Translations under genes and position numbers: made by a program
Notes under the pieces: model-generated
Seen by the model: only the letters and a program-made list of their open reading frames with translations
Told to the model about the DNA's origin: nothing
Database searches by the model: none
Source: Branchinecta lynchi
Taxonomy: Eukaryota; Arthropoda; Branchiopoda; Anostraca; Branchinectidae
Reading direction: 5' to 3'
Assembly (NCBI GenBank): GCA_023053575.1
Contig: JAKZAP010000007.1
Coordinates: 19,865,464-19,929,463, forward strand
DNA: 64,000 nucleotides
In this document: positions 34,888 through 45,229 of the stretch, piece after piece
How the letters are laid out: the number at the start of each line of letters is the position of its first letter
Position numbering within the stretch: position 1 is the first letter of the stretch

Positions 34888-37800
34888 GGGGAGACCGGTC
34901 TATAGTGGATCGCTTTTTTTTCTGCTTGTATAACATCTTTATGGTTTGTGTTTTTCAAACTCCAATTGTACCATACGATATGCTGGGAGCATATGTACTT
35001 AGGATATTTTTTATTTATTTCTTATTTACACCGTAACAGAACTATTAAAGAATTTTTAGTATAGACCACTAGGTCTAAACTGGATACGGGGTGGTCCAAA
35101 CTGGATTTTGGTATGGTCCTTAGTGGATCATAGATATTGTCCAGTATCGACCATACGATAATGACTTAATTATAGTGGTAAAAATCACTATCTTTCATCG
35201 AACACTTCATATATTATTGCAAAGAGTACAAAACATTAGTTTCAAAAACACAAAGAGAATTGGTTGTGGAAACTGGTTTAAAAATCACCGAAATTGAAAA
35301 CTGACATCTGGCGAGTTTTCGTCCCGCCAACTTGCTCCGGATGCTGAAGCTTCTTGACTATTTCTGCACGATCGTACCACAGCTGATCCAATGTATTAGG
35401 CCACTTCCAGCTTCCCAGTTTGTGAGCAAAGGTCATGGTAGACACGAGAAACTGATTAGGACGTTTTTCGACGACAGTTCCAGGAAAAGATTCGCCTTCA
35501 TATATCACTTTCACCCAGTCCCCAACTTGCAGGCTGTCTAATACCAGATCAGCGTCTCCTTGGTCTCTCTCATTCCTAAATTCCTCTTCTAGACCAAGAG
35601 CCAAAGACCCCTCTGAGCTACTGTCATCATAGCGGAGCTCTTCTTCGCTTTCATCACTATCATCGTTAGATGGAACAGTAGCTTTACGCACTTTCTTGGG
35701 GGCTACCTTGCTAGCTCTGGCCTTTCGTCTCTGTTCTTTTGCTTCTTTCCTTACAAGTTTGTCTTGATAAAGGCGGGTTAGTTCATCTTTGATCGGTGTG
35801 TCCGTCAATATTTTGGAGCTTCCCCTTTTCCTTCCCCGGGTTGTGTCCTTTCTTGGCGGAGCTTTGGGGTAAGGTCTAATCTCGTGAGGTAAAATGATTT
35901 TTGCCTTCTTGGTGGTTTCGAAGAAGCCACCGGTGGTAACTGTGCTGGACTCGTCATTCGCTGGACTGTCATACAGAATGGCTTCATTCTGGACAGAAAT
36001 CGCTTCGCCCTCAGCAGGGTAGCATTCAGATCGACTGCGAGACGGCCCAGCATTCTCACTGCCTTCTTCAGCAAGACTGTCTTGGACAGCGAAGCTTGTG
36101 CCGATGAGGTCAACATGTTCTGCAATGATCTGATCACGGTCAGTAACATGAGAAGGCATGAAGTCACTGTCGGTGTAGACTTGGTCATTAAAAGGAGAGA
36201 TGCCTGATGCTCTGAAACCAGATGTGATGTTTGAAGGAGTGAACGACTTGTCATATGCGATCTTGACCAGAGGAGCAATGTCATACACTGACACTACTTT
36301 TCCCGGGTTTCCAAGCATAAAACCGTCCAATGCTTGATAATAAGCAGTTTTGAATGGTCCAAAGACGGTAAGATCGAGAGGCTGGAGGCGATGGGAGCAG
36401 TGGGGAGGCAAGGTTACCAATGTAACACCATGGTCTTTGGCCAACTCGATTGTCTTGGGAAGAAGGTGGCTCTCGTGGTTGTCTAGTATGAGGAGTGACC
36501 GATTCTGCATCGAGGAGTCAGTGTGCTTCACAAAATGCTGCATGATCTGAAAAAATATCTCCCCGTTCACCCATCCGGACGGATTTGCGGCTGCATCGCT
36601 GTCTCTGGAGGCACCCTCCAACATTCTTGATTTGTTGACATTAACTCTCGGGAAGACAAAAAATGGGGGCAAATGAGCACCTGTTGCTGAAATGACTGAG
36701 CAGACCGTCACCAGCTGACCCCTCTCAGCCGAAGTAGTTTTCCCAACCTGTTTTTTCCCTTTTTCTGCCAGAATGTTTGGAGGCTTGTGAACCGTGGTGA
36801 CACCAGTTTCATCACAGTTATAGATCCTGCTTTCAGGGATATGGAATTGTTCTACAGCTCTCTTGAGGTTTCGGTAAAAGACCCCCACATTATGAGGATT
36901 GAAACTAGTGTTTCGTGCAAGACTTGTTGCTTCAGGTTTCCTTACACTTATCCTCGGATTCCTCGCCCTGAAATTGTTGAACCATTCGATGCCAGCCATT
37001 TTTGCTTCTTTCCACTTCGCAGGAATCTTTTTCTTCGAGGCAATGGCGTAAGTGAAGGCCAATTTTCTGAACTCGTTTTTACACAGGCCATAGCACATAT
37101 TCGCACATTCGATAAGATAGTTGGTTAGAGCCTCTTCCTCTGCCTGAGTAAAGACAGTCTTAAAACCATGTTTCCTAGCGAAAGTATACGACCGTTTTTC
37201 ATCGTCACATAGATTGGCATATTTCTTAATGCGCCGATGCAAGTTGCCATAGGGCACAGAGAAGCGTCGGCATGACTCTTTGATCGATAGGCCGTCATTG
37301 AAATGTGCCAAAACTGCTGCCTTGTATTTCTTTTCCTCGTCCTCCTTTCCCAGCATTGTCTGTAAGAAACGTTCGGGTTTCTGCGCCCTCGGATTGTTAG
37401 GCATCTGAAAAAAAAACTTGATTCTTTCATCAAAGAAAAATCACGTAGAAGCTTTTGGCCTCAGAAAAAGGTGTCAGATTCGCTAAGACGATGAAAGAGG
37501 AAACACAGTGAGAGATTGAGACCGAACGAATTAAGATCAGACATGAAAAACCCTCAAGCTAATGACCTTCGATGGTGGTCTTTAGTGGATCATGCATGAT
37601 CCAGTATAGACCAGAAGCGATCCACTATAAACCATAAGGATATGATCCACTATAGACCGTTTTTCTTGTAGCGTCAAACAAGCTTTTGGAGTCAAACTCA
37701 GTAGAAGATAATTCCCTAGATGGCGTTCACGTCAATCATAGCACAAGAGAGACATTTTGGCCAATTTTCGACAAATTTCCAAGATAAACTAGCGAAATAT

Positions 37801-38023
37801 GGAGATTTCAATTTTTCAGAATCTCTAGTTTCGAAGATAGGCACTACGATTTTCGTAAAAAACAAAAAAAATAGGATTATAACATACCTTTTAATTTTGA
37901 TTGGCCGAACATATCCAAACTAAGGAGCAAACTGACGCTAGATGACTCTTCTGGCAGTTCGAAAACTGTAGTTATGAATTATTGTCCAGTATAGACCACG
38001 GTCCAGTATAGACCGGCTTCCCC
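34888..38023 (-). mobile_element. Pogo-type transposon, apparently intact
   Basis: The ends are GGGGAGACCGGTCTATAGTG and (reverse complement of the right end) GGGGAAGCCGGTCTATACTG, flanked by TA at 34886-34887 and 38024-38025. The homologous MITE at 20444-20857 shows the uninterrupted target. Subterminal zones (34890-35160, 37570-37660, 37980-38020) hold many short copies of GGTCTATAGTGGATC, TCCAGTATAGACC and variants, likely transposase-binding sites. One intron-less transposase gene fills the centre. The length is 3136 bp. Confidence 0.9.
35278..37404 (-). CDS. Pogo/Tigger-like DDE transposase
   Basis: This is a 708-codon uninterrupted frame from ATG (37404) to TAA. Residues ~27-62 (AAVLAHFNDGLSIKESCRRF) form a psq-type helix-turn-helix. 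Residues ~85-165 fit a CENP-B-type second DNA-binding helix-turn-helix (EWFNNFRARNP). Residues ~190-360 form the DDE_1 catalytic core: NCDETG (D198), LLILDNHESH (D308), LQPLDLTVFG (D344), with 35 residues between the last two. After an acidic/basic linker, the C terminus (~635-690) has LQVGDWVKVIYEGESFPGTV followed by aromatic-rich sequence, resembling an SH3/Tudor-like fold. The enzyme would cut and paste the element at TA sites. The open frame suggests recent activity. Confidence 0.93.
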   Translation of the reverse strand: MPNNPRAQKPERFLQTMLGKEDEEKKYKAAVLAHFNDGLSIKESCRRFSVPYGNLHRRIKKYANLCDDEKRSYTFARKHGFKTVFTQAEEEALTNYLIECANMCYGLCKNEFRKLAFTYAIASKKKIPAKWKEAKMAGIEWFNNFRARNPRISVRKPEATSLARNTSFNPHNVGVFYRNLKRAVEQFHIPESRIYNCDETGVTTVHKPPNILAEKGKKQVGKTTSAERGQLVTVCSVISATGAHLPPFFVFPRVNVNKSRMLEGASRDSDAAANPSGWVNGEIFFQIMQHFVKHTDSSMQNRSLLILDNHESHLLPKTIELAKDHGVTLVTLPPHCSHRLQPLDLTVFGPFKTAYYQALDGFMLGNPGKVVSVYDIAPLVKIAYDKSFTPSNITSGFRASGISPFNDQVYTDSDFMPSHVTDRDQIIAEHVDLIGTSFAVQDSLAEEGSENAGPSRSRSECYPAEGEAISVQNEAILYDSPANDESSTVTTGGFFETTKKAKIILPHEIRPYPKAPPRKDTTRGRKRGSSKILTDTPIKDELTRLYQDKLVRKEAKEQRRKARASKVAPKKVRKATVPSNDDSDESEEELRYDDSSSEGSLALGLEEEFRNERDQGDADLVLDSLQVGDWVKVIYEGESFPGTVVEKRPNQFLVSTMTFAHKLGSWKWPNTLDQLWYDRAEIVKKLQHPEQVGGTKTRQMSVFNFGDF

Positions 38024-38341
38024 TACGTTTTTTCTGCAGAAACGACAATTGACGGAATTGCGCTTTTCAAAGTCATCCCAAAAGAAAACTGATGTTCAGT
38101 CACATCGCTAAGTGCCAAACTTCTTTCCCACCATACTGCCAAATTTGATGAAAGTGAGATGACTTTTTCAGATACCATGGTCGGACTGTGGTATGTGAAT
38201 ATCATGTACCACAATAACTGGCCAGATACCACAATTACTGCAAAAATGCCTTTTGACCGTGGTATCCAGATACCACGATAACTGCAAAAACGACTTTAGA
38301 CTGTGGTATCGGATACCATGGTATCTGCAAAAACGAAACTA

Positions 38342-40229
38342 TTATATCTGGAGAGTCCACAAGAGTGAGTGAAGTTTACAACTCTTGAACACCCTAGTAT
38401 GATGACCTAATAACTTGGCGGCAGTTGATGTGATTCTTGATGATATTTAGCACTGCCCCTTGTCCCACATTAGAAGGTGCAGCTCAGATGTTTGTCTGCT
38501 ACCGACACTGTCCCAATCCTGACAATCATCAGGAGGCTCATAAACTGGATCCATCGACAAAAAAAAAAACTACTCCCAAACTTACCATCCATTTCAGTTC
38601 CTCTGGTCTAATCCCCACTTTAGAAATGCAGTTTCCGACTTCTGTAACTTAATTTTCTTATTTCCCAATCCACTCCCAAACTTACCATCCATTTCCTCTG
38701 GTCTAAGCCCCACTTTAGAAAAACAGTCCCCCCCATGCCTCATTGGCTAAGATGTGCCACTTCAAAGAAGATGCATTCAGTACTCCATAGTTGAATCTCA
38801 TAATCTTTTACGATCTTGGGCAAATCATAGTGACCAGTAGCCCTCTGAGAATGGGTCCAAGTCTATCTAGCTGTGTAACAATTTAGTAGTCTCTTTCTGA
38901 TCATTAGGAACTTTTAGTCCTCTGTAGCTACTTGTACACTGGAGTCGTCAAACATTCTGTTGTGCTTTGAAGCCTACCACATGGTGCCCATAGGAATGTT
39001 TTTGCACCTTTGTTACAGGGTCGGCTGTAGAATTGGGGTTTTGTTTACGTTGCTGGTCTCTCTAAATCTTGTTGAGGATCAGCATTTGGCAGAGCTTACC
39101 TCAACATTCGCAGACCATACCGCCCTAATACGTATAAGAGATTCTCTAAGAGTGCAATCAGTAACAACAAGAATGGATCCTAGGGTGATGCCCTAAGAAC
39201 TAGGCGACAGTTTGTGAATGACGAGCCCTTGGTGACATTAGCATCATAGCACTTTGCCTTACACAAAAGGGTTGAGTTCAGCTCTGACAAACATCAAGAG
39301 CTCATAAATTGGATTGGTCAAAATTACATTTTCTCAGAGGAGAAGTAGGCTATCTAATTATGCTACACTGCTTTAGTAACTCAGCAGCATACAAATAAAG
39401 GCCAGTCTGACTGCTTACAAAGACATAAGATGGTAAGCAAATATACTTTAATTTATGCCATAGCATACAATGAAGAATTGGAAGGAAAACTGTATTATTC
39501 TTTAGCTTAATCAGTTTTGAACATTCTCAACCCATTATGCTCCACTAAAAGTTGTTGAATCCGGTGCATACTTGACTCATGATGACCCAAATAGCTCTTC
39601 CAGTGTAGCTGGCGTCCAAGGGAATATGAGACACGCTTTTAAGTCTGACAGGGCCAGGCGTTTATGATCCTGCAATTAAAAACTTCAATTAGAACGTAAA
39701 TTAATGTCTGAATATAGTCGGTTTATGATGTTGTTTCCCTATAGCAAACCCATCTTCTATTTCAACTTCACAGCTCATTAAGCTTTCTTTTCTCACTAAG
39801 CTGTGGACCATTGACGCACAAAAGATATGATCGTTGTATTGACACTTAGCACTCTTTGTTTCTGAACTAAGTCACATTCATATTTTCATCACAGCAAAAA
39901 TTGTTCGAAAAAAAATGCATTTTTCTTTGTCTCAATATTTCACATTTCCAAACATGGTTAAGCCAAGTGCAAGACACAAAACCTGGGTTGTCAGCACTCA
40001 ACTCATAAAGTCTACTGTATTTTGTAGGCTACTTGTACTTCTACATGAAAAAATTCCTTATATGGGACCATTTTGACATTTTAACACTCATCATCCCTCC
40101 AGCTAAAGCTTGATTTGAATCCATGGCCAAGGCAAGAAAAGATGTAGGTATTGGACATTTCCGTCCTAAAGACCAACTACTTTCGAACAAGAAAGGTCAT
40201 AAAAAATGAAAGAAGACACTCAAACTCTT
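38342..40229. other. Unassigned stretch
   Basis: No gene was recognised. CTTACCATCCATTTC with CTCTGGTCTAA(T/G)CCCCACTTTAGAAA is repeated at about 38581-38625 and 38681-38722. Phrases around 38800-39310 resemble 33670-34720, an old duplication. The rest is AT-rich and featureless to the eye. Confidence 0.35.
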
Positions 40230-42075
40230 TGTAAGGAGGAGGAATTTTCTAACTGATATCCATCACCAAATTAAATACTCTCATCCAAAATAGCAACTGC
40301 CTCCGAACAAGAAAGGTAATAAAAATGAAAGAAGGGACTGAAAATTTGTGTGCGGATCAGAGCAAAATAACACTAGGGAGTAGCACCAAGACCAATGCTT
40401 TCTATTCTTTGCAAATGGGCCATACTCGTAACGCCACCAACTAGGCTGGCGGCATTTAAAGCGAGACAAACTTGAGGGTTAAGAAATTTCTAGTAAAGCA
40501 AAGGTGCGGTCTGAACACACCGAGGAAACAATTGAGGCTGTATCGCTTGTTTGCAATGTTCAGAATATGAAGTTATTGGAGCCAGGGTTGGTGAAAACTG
40601 AATAAGTTTCAGTAGGGACGTTCTCTACCGCTACGGGTGCTAGTATCGCTGCTATTCGAGTGTGTGTCAAAACACGCCGGCAAACCTCGAGAAGAACGAG
40701 AAAGGTAGCCCGAATGACGGCTCAAATTCTGTATCAACCAATCAACGCGGTTCGTTGGGCCAGCTGTGGTGACGCTTTTGGCTCTTCCGCTAGGTACACG
40801 GTGATTCCTCATCGGAACGAAGAGTTTGACATCCAGAGAGTTTTGTCAAGTCTTGGCGCTACTCCCTATTGTTATTTTCGCAAACGGGCCATACTCGTAG
40901 CGCCACCCACTACGCTTGGGGCATTTGAAGCGAGACAAACTTGCGGGTTAAGAAATTTCTATAACAAAAAATAACACTATGATAGTAGCGCCAAGACCTA
41001 TGATTTCCGCGCTTTGCTAACGGGCCATACTCGTAGCGTATGGCATTGAAAGTGAGACAAACTTGCGGGTTAAGTAATTTCTAGTAAATAGATATTCCTT
41101 CAGCAGAAGCTGACTGTGAATCATATTTGACGGTGCAAAGCCGATAAGTAAGTACATTTTCTAGTAAAGCAAAGGTGCGGTCTGCACACAGAGAGGAAAC
41201 AATTGACGCTACATTATTTTTTGCAGTGTAATGAGAACGAATTTTCTAACTGATATCCGTAAAAAATTAAATACTCTCATCCGAATAGCAACTGCCTCTG
41301 AGCAAGAAAGGTAGTAGAAATGAAAGAAGAGACTGAAAATTTGTGTGCGGATCACAGCAAAATAACACTAGGGAGTAGCGCCAAGACCTATGCTTTCCAT
41401 GCTTGGCAAACAGTCGATACTCGTAGCGCCGCCCACTACGCTTGCGGCATTTAAAGTGAGATAAACTTGCGGGTTAAGAAATTTCTAGTAAATAGATATT
41501 CCTTCAGCAGAAGCTGACTGTGAATCATATTTGACGGTGCAAAGCGGATAAGTCAACTACATTTTCTAGTAAAGCAAAGGTGTGGTCTGCACACACAGAG
41601 GAAACAACTGATGCTACATCATTTTTTTGCAGTGTAATGAGAACGAATTTTCTAACTGATATCCGTAAGAAATTAAATACTCTCATCCAAATAGCAACTG
41701 CCTCTGAGCAAGAAAGGTAGTAGAAATGAAAGAAGAGACTGACAATTTGTGTGCGGATCACAGCAAAATAACACTAGGGAGTAGCGCCAAGACCTATGCT
41801 TTCCATGCTTTGCAAGCAGTCCATACTCGTAGCACCGCCCACTACGCTTGTGGCACTTGAAGTGAGACAAACTTGCGGGTTTAGGAATTCTAGTAAAGGA
41901 AAGGTGCGGTCTGCACACATCGAGGAAGCAATTGAGGCTGCATCATTTTTTTGCAGTGTTCAGAATATGAAGTTACCTGAGCCAGCGTTGGTGAAAACTG
42001 AATAAGGTTCAGTAGGGACATTCTCTACCGTTACGGATGCTAGTATCGCTGCTATTCGAGTGTGTGAATTTTGTC
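40230..42075 (+). repeat. Tandem duplication, ~410-bp unit, about four copies
   Basis: The phrase GAATTTTCTAACTGATATCC starts units at about 40242, 41233 and 41645; the last two are ~410 bp apart. Shared text includes GCAAGAAAGGTA, TGTGTGCGGATCA, AACACTAGGGAGTAGC(A/G)CCAAGACC, CCATACTCGTAGC and AACTTG(A/C)GGGTTAAG. A fragment of family F (CAGAAGCTGACTGTGAATCATATTTGACGG) is embedded in the units at 41100 and 41508, and repeat G copy 3 interrupts the array. No coding potential. Confidence 0.7.
40655..40830 (+). repeat. Repeat G, copy 3
   Basis: It matches 3715-3915 from AAAACACGCCGGCAAACCTCG through CAATCAACGCGGTTCGTTGG to CTCTTCCGCTAGGTACACGG. It lies inside the 410-bp tandem duplication. Confidence 0.55.
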
Positions 42076-42795
42076 AAGTTGCTACTTCCTAGTGTTATTT
42101 TGCTCTGGTGCGGATCAAAAAAAACTTTAAACATCAAAACAGATCAAATCTCTAGCTTATACTCCTCACAAACAGATCCACTGTTCTGGTCAAGGATAAG
42201 GGCAAGAAAGATTTCAGATACTCAATATTCTATCTTAAACAGCAACTAGTAACGAGCAAGAAAGGTAACACAAATTAATGGCGTTCAAATGTTTACAGGG
42301 AGTACGCTGATGTCCGAAATGTTGAAATATTCCCATCCTAAACAGCAACTACTTTCAAGCAAGAAAGATAATACAAATAAAACTCTTGCCATTATCTACT
42401 GGCATAATATTTACAACCACCAGTTACTTGGATATTTTTTGGATGACCAAAGGTCCTTTGGATAGAAAACCAGAGCTACGTTTTGAGTTAAAACTTACCT
42501 ATTGTGATTTTCTTCCAAGCCCCGCTGATTCCTGTAACAGTTATGATGACAGAGCCTCTATAGATGCAGAAAGTTCCACGGGTACATACGTCTGTGTCTT
42601 TTGCTGTATGGATGGTGCTGACAACATTCTGAATTTTAGACGGCTTGACTGCACTTCAATCTAAAACAGAAACCATTATCAATTATCGAATTTGCTGGTC
42701 AATTATTTAGTTATCAGAATTTACCCCAAAATTTAATTGTGACCTCACCAAGAAGTATGACAAGATAGTTTCTTAGATAGTTTCTTGTTTTTGGG
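42076..42795. other. Unassigned stretch
   Basis: No element or gene was recognised. AACAGCAACTA(G/C)T...GCAAGAAAG(G/A)TAA phrases at about 42240 and 42340 are related to the preceding tandem units. The 92-codon frame at 42386-42664 has no recognisable domain. Confidence 0.35.
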
Positions 42796-43480
42796 ATCCC
42801 AAAACGTAAGTGGAGGGATACTTATGACATCGCAAAAGTTGTCCGTCTGAGATATTTTGATGAAACTTGGTGTGAGGATTCATTGGGTCGTCGGACCAGT
42901 CAAGTTCGTAGATGGGCTTTGTAGCCCTACATTTAGGGGTGGAGGAGGGGGTTCAAATTAAGGGGCAAACAAAATATTTTGGAAACAGCTAATGTGATAG
43001 TCGATTATGGGGTAAGAAGACATGCTGAGCACGATAGTGAAAAATATTTTGTCATCGGACGAGTAGTTCGCCCGGAATCCGGCCAAAACCGGAAAGTTTG
43101 TTAAAAGTAAAAGTTTTATTTGAAGTTGATTAGATGTTCGATTTAGGGGTAGGAAGACATGCTGAAGACGATGGTGAAAACCATTTTCTCGACGGTCAAG
43201 TAGTTCGCCCGGAATCCGGCCAAAACCGGAAAGTTTGTTAAAATTAGAAGTTTAATTTCGAGTTGATTAGATGTTCGATTTAAGGCAAGAAGACATGTTG
43301 AACACTTATGTGAAAACAATTTTCTACCCGGACATGTAGTTCGCCCGGAATCCGGCGAAAACCGGAAAGTTCGTTAAAAGAAAAAGTTTAATCTGAAGTT
43401 GATTAAATGTCTGAAGTTGATTTCTGATAATCTGAAGTTGATTTCTGAAGTTGATTTCTGATAATCTGAAGTTGATTTCT
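42796..43480 (+). repeat. Family H repeat, copy 1
   Basis: It begins with TTTTTGGGATCCCAAAACG, part of a perfect palindrome, then TAAGTGGAGGGATAC and GACATCGCAAAAGTTGTCCG. The body is ~118-bp sub-repeats with GAAGACATGCTGAA, AGTAGTTCGCCCGGAATCC, AAAACCGGAAAGTTTGTTAA and TGAAGTTGATTAGATGTTCG. Other copies are at 54203-55085 and 55968-56640. The class is unknown. Confidence 0.7.
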
Positions 43481-43532
43481 GGGCCTCGCCCAGTTTTGTT
43501 CAGTGACGGGTTATAAATAAAATGATGATGAG
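43480..43532 (+). mobile_element. LINE 3' end remnant with (ATG)n tail
   Basis: GACGGGTTATAAATAAAATG followed by ATGATGAG matches the 3' end pattern of LINE 2 and LINE 3 (GGGTTATAAATA, GGGTCATAAAGA). It is a very short truncated insertion at the end of the family H copy. Confidence 0.5.
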
Positions 43533-43990
43533 AAGTCTCTGGCCACATTTTTTAGATGCTACCTGAATGGTTCATTCAGTAAGAAAACAGTTTGGCCTAG
43601 AATAGCGATTGGGTGACGACGGGGAATAAGTAGGGTACGGTATCCAACATAAACAGTAAAGCAACCTGCTATTTTTTAATCTGGATCAGGGACTACATTA
43701 TCACCTAGTAAACCAGCCAAAGTTCACGTTTCTGAAAAACTCCTGATGCATTAGTCGATACCTACTAATCAATTACTGCCTTTTCTGGCCAAGAACAGAA
43801 TCAAAACTTATCAATTAGCTGCTGATTGTTTGGGATTACAATATCTCTGCTCGGTTGTATACTGGGTTAGTGGTTAGTACATGTGTGCATGTTACTGGTA
43901 CTGATAAACCTGATTATTTCCTTATTTTTCTTTGGGAGGGGGGCAAAGTGCAGAGCTTGCTCGCAGCAAATATTATTATGGCTAGTACTA
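43533..43990. other. Unassigned stretch
   Basis: No gene or repeat was recognised between the LINE remnant and the tail of LINE 2. Confidence 0.4.
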
Positions 43991-45180
43991 GAGAGTTTAA
44001 AAAGTAAGTAAGTAAGTATATTTATAACCCACTAAAGTTTTGACAAAAACAAACAGAGGAGTAAATAAGGAGAAAAAAAATAAGAAAGAAAAAAAGACAA
44101 AATACGTTAACAAAAAAGACTAAAATAACCTAATAAGGCGGTGGTGAGGATTCAACCTCATACAAGCATCGGCCAGTAAATCCTCGTGTAAGGATTTAAA
44201 AAGTACAAGTATATCAGTAGCACCGTAAACACGGATAATTTTGCGGTTACTGTGCGAACGTGGTAAATACAGTAGAAATTTACAGTATCGAAAATAATCG
44301 ATTCTAATCCGTTTAAGATCACGTTCTGTCAAGATACTGTATAAACCAGCGTTGAACAGAACAGCTGGATTACAAAAACAAGCGTAAAGCTTTGCTAAAG
44401 CACTTCGTCGATATTTGCCTCGGTTCGCAACAATTTTTGAATAACCAAACCTGAGTTTACTTTTGATATCACTTAGTGTTTTTTCACGCAGTTGTGAGAA
44501 AGCTCCGCACACAGAAATACCCAACCATTTAAAGCAATTCACTCTAGGAATGCAAAAATCATGACAATCAAGTGACGTTAGGGTTGAGACATGATTAAAA
44601 GATAGGTATTCGCATTTATCAATGTTTAAACGGAGGCCAATATCACTGAAACTCGAAGAAACTCTCTGCACGGTTGAAGAGAGACTACCTTTGCATCTGC
44701 TGATGAGAAGCAGGTCATCTGCGTATGCAAGGTAAGAAACATCAGTCATACCAACAAAAAAAGTATTACATATTTTTGATAGGACACCCGCTATACACGC
44801 ATTAAACAAATAAGGTGAGAGCACACCTCCCTGCCTTACACCACATCGCACAGATACATTTCCAAAAATATTCCCATTTGACTTCAGACGAAGATAAGAG
44901 TTTGAGTACCAAAAGCGAAGAATATGTATCACGGATACATTAACACCAAGTGAAAAAAGAGCATACCAGACTTGACTATGAACCACACTATCGAAAGCTT
45001 TCGCCAAATCCAAAGTGCATAAATGAAGTACATATCCCTTTTTATGAGCATCTTTTAACAGGCAAGCTAGAGCTCTATGTGCGTGTTGGCAACCAATGCC
45101 CGTTTTGAAACCAAACTGGTTTGAATCATAGTCTACGTATTCAGTGATAGATGGAAGTAGAAGGTACTCCAAAACGAGCA
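43991..45180 (-). mobile_element. LINE 2: 5'-truncated non-LTR retrotransposon
   Basis: On the minus strand it runs from a truncated RT domain at 45180 to a 3' end GGGTTATAAATATACTTAC and an (ACTT)n-type tail at 43991-44021. The open frame and clear ends suggest a fairly recent insertion. The 5' junction carries a 19-bp triplication (45170-45229). Confidence 0.85.
44120..45172 (-). CDS. LINE 2 reverse transcriptase, C-terminal 350 residues, open frame
   Basis: Motifs in order: NQFGFKTGIGCQHAHRAL, LDLAKAFDSVVH, GVRQGGVLSPYLFNACI, SYLAYADDLLLISR with the catalytic YADD, and IDKCEYLSFN...CFKWLGI of the thumb. The frame ends in TAA with no internal stop. It lacks the N-terminal RT fingers, endonuclease and ORF1, so it is a truncated copy and the first Met is not a real start. 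Its motifs are closest to LINE 1 within this window but clearly a different subfamily. Confidence 0.88.
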   Translation of the reverse strand: MEYLLLPSITEYVDYDSNQFGFKTGIGCQHAHRALACLLKDAHKKGYVLHLCTLDLAKAFDSVVHSQVWYALFSLGVNVSVIHILRFWYSNSYLRLKSNGNIFGNVSVRCGVRQGGVLSPYLFNACIAGVLSKICNTFFVGMTDVSYLAYADDLLLISRCKGSLSSTVQRVSSSFSDIGLRLNIDKCEYLSFNHVSTLTSLDCHDFCIPRVNCFKWLGISVCGAFSQLREKTLSDIKSKLRFGYSKIVANRGKYRRSALAKLYACFCNPAVLFNAGLYSILTERDLKRIRIDYFRYCKFLLYLPRSHSNRKIIRVYGATDILVLFKSLHEDLLADACMRLNPHHRLIRLF

Positions 45181-45229
45181 GTCTACTACAAAACGAGCAG
45201 TCTACTACAAAACGAGCAGTCTACTACAA
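45170..45229. repeat. Triplicated 19-bp unit at LINE 2 5' junction
   Basis: TACAAAACGAGCAGTCTAC occurs three times head to tail, the first unit starting CCAAAACG. It abuts the truncated 5' end of LINE 2, so the unit may come from template slippage during integration or from a small later expansion. Confidence 0.85.

Larger units (their letters stand above)
34798..38339. mobile_element. TA-flanked MITE copy 2, split by a pogo element
   Basis: The left arm (34798-34887) begins GTTGCGTTTTTGCAGATACC and the right arm (38024-38339) ends GGTATCTGCAAAAACGAAAC, with TA outside both ends. The arms match 20444-20857 in order. Without the insertion the copy would be about 404 bp, close to the 414 bp of copy 1. 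Confidence 0.75.

Noticed and set aside
43384..43480. TCTGAAGTTGATTTCTGATAA repeats as a separate satellite
   Set aside because: They are a small local expansion of the TGAAGTTGATTAGATG segment of family H, not an independent element.
45170..45229. Possible CRISPR-like array
   Set aside because: There are three direct 19-bp units with no unique spacers, at a LINE junction in eukaryotic DNA; it is a simple tandem repeat.
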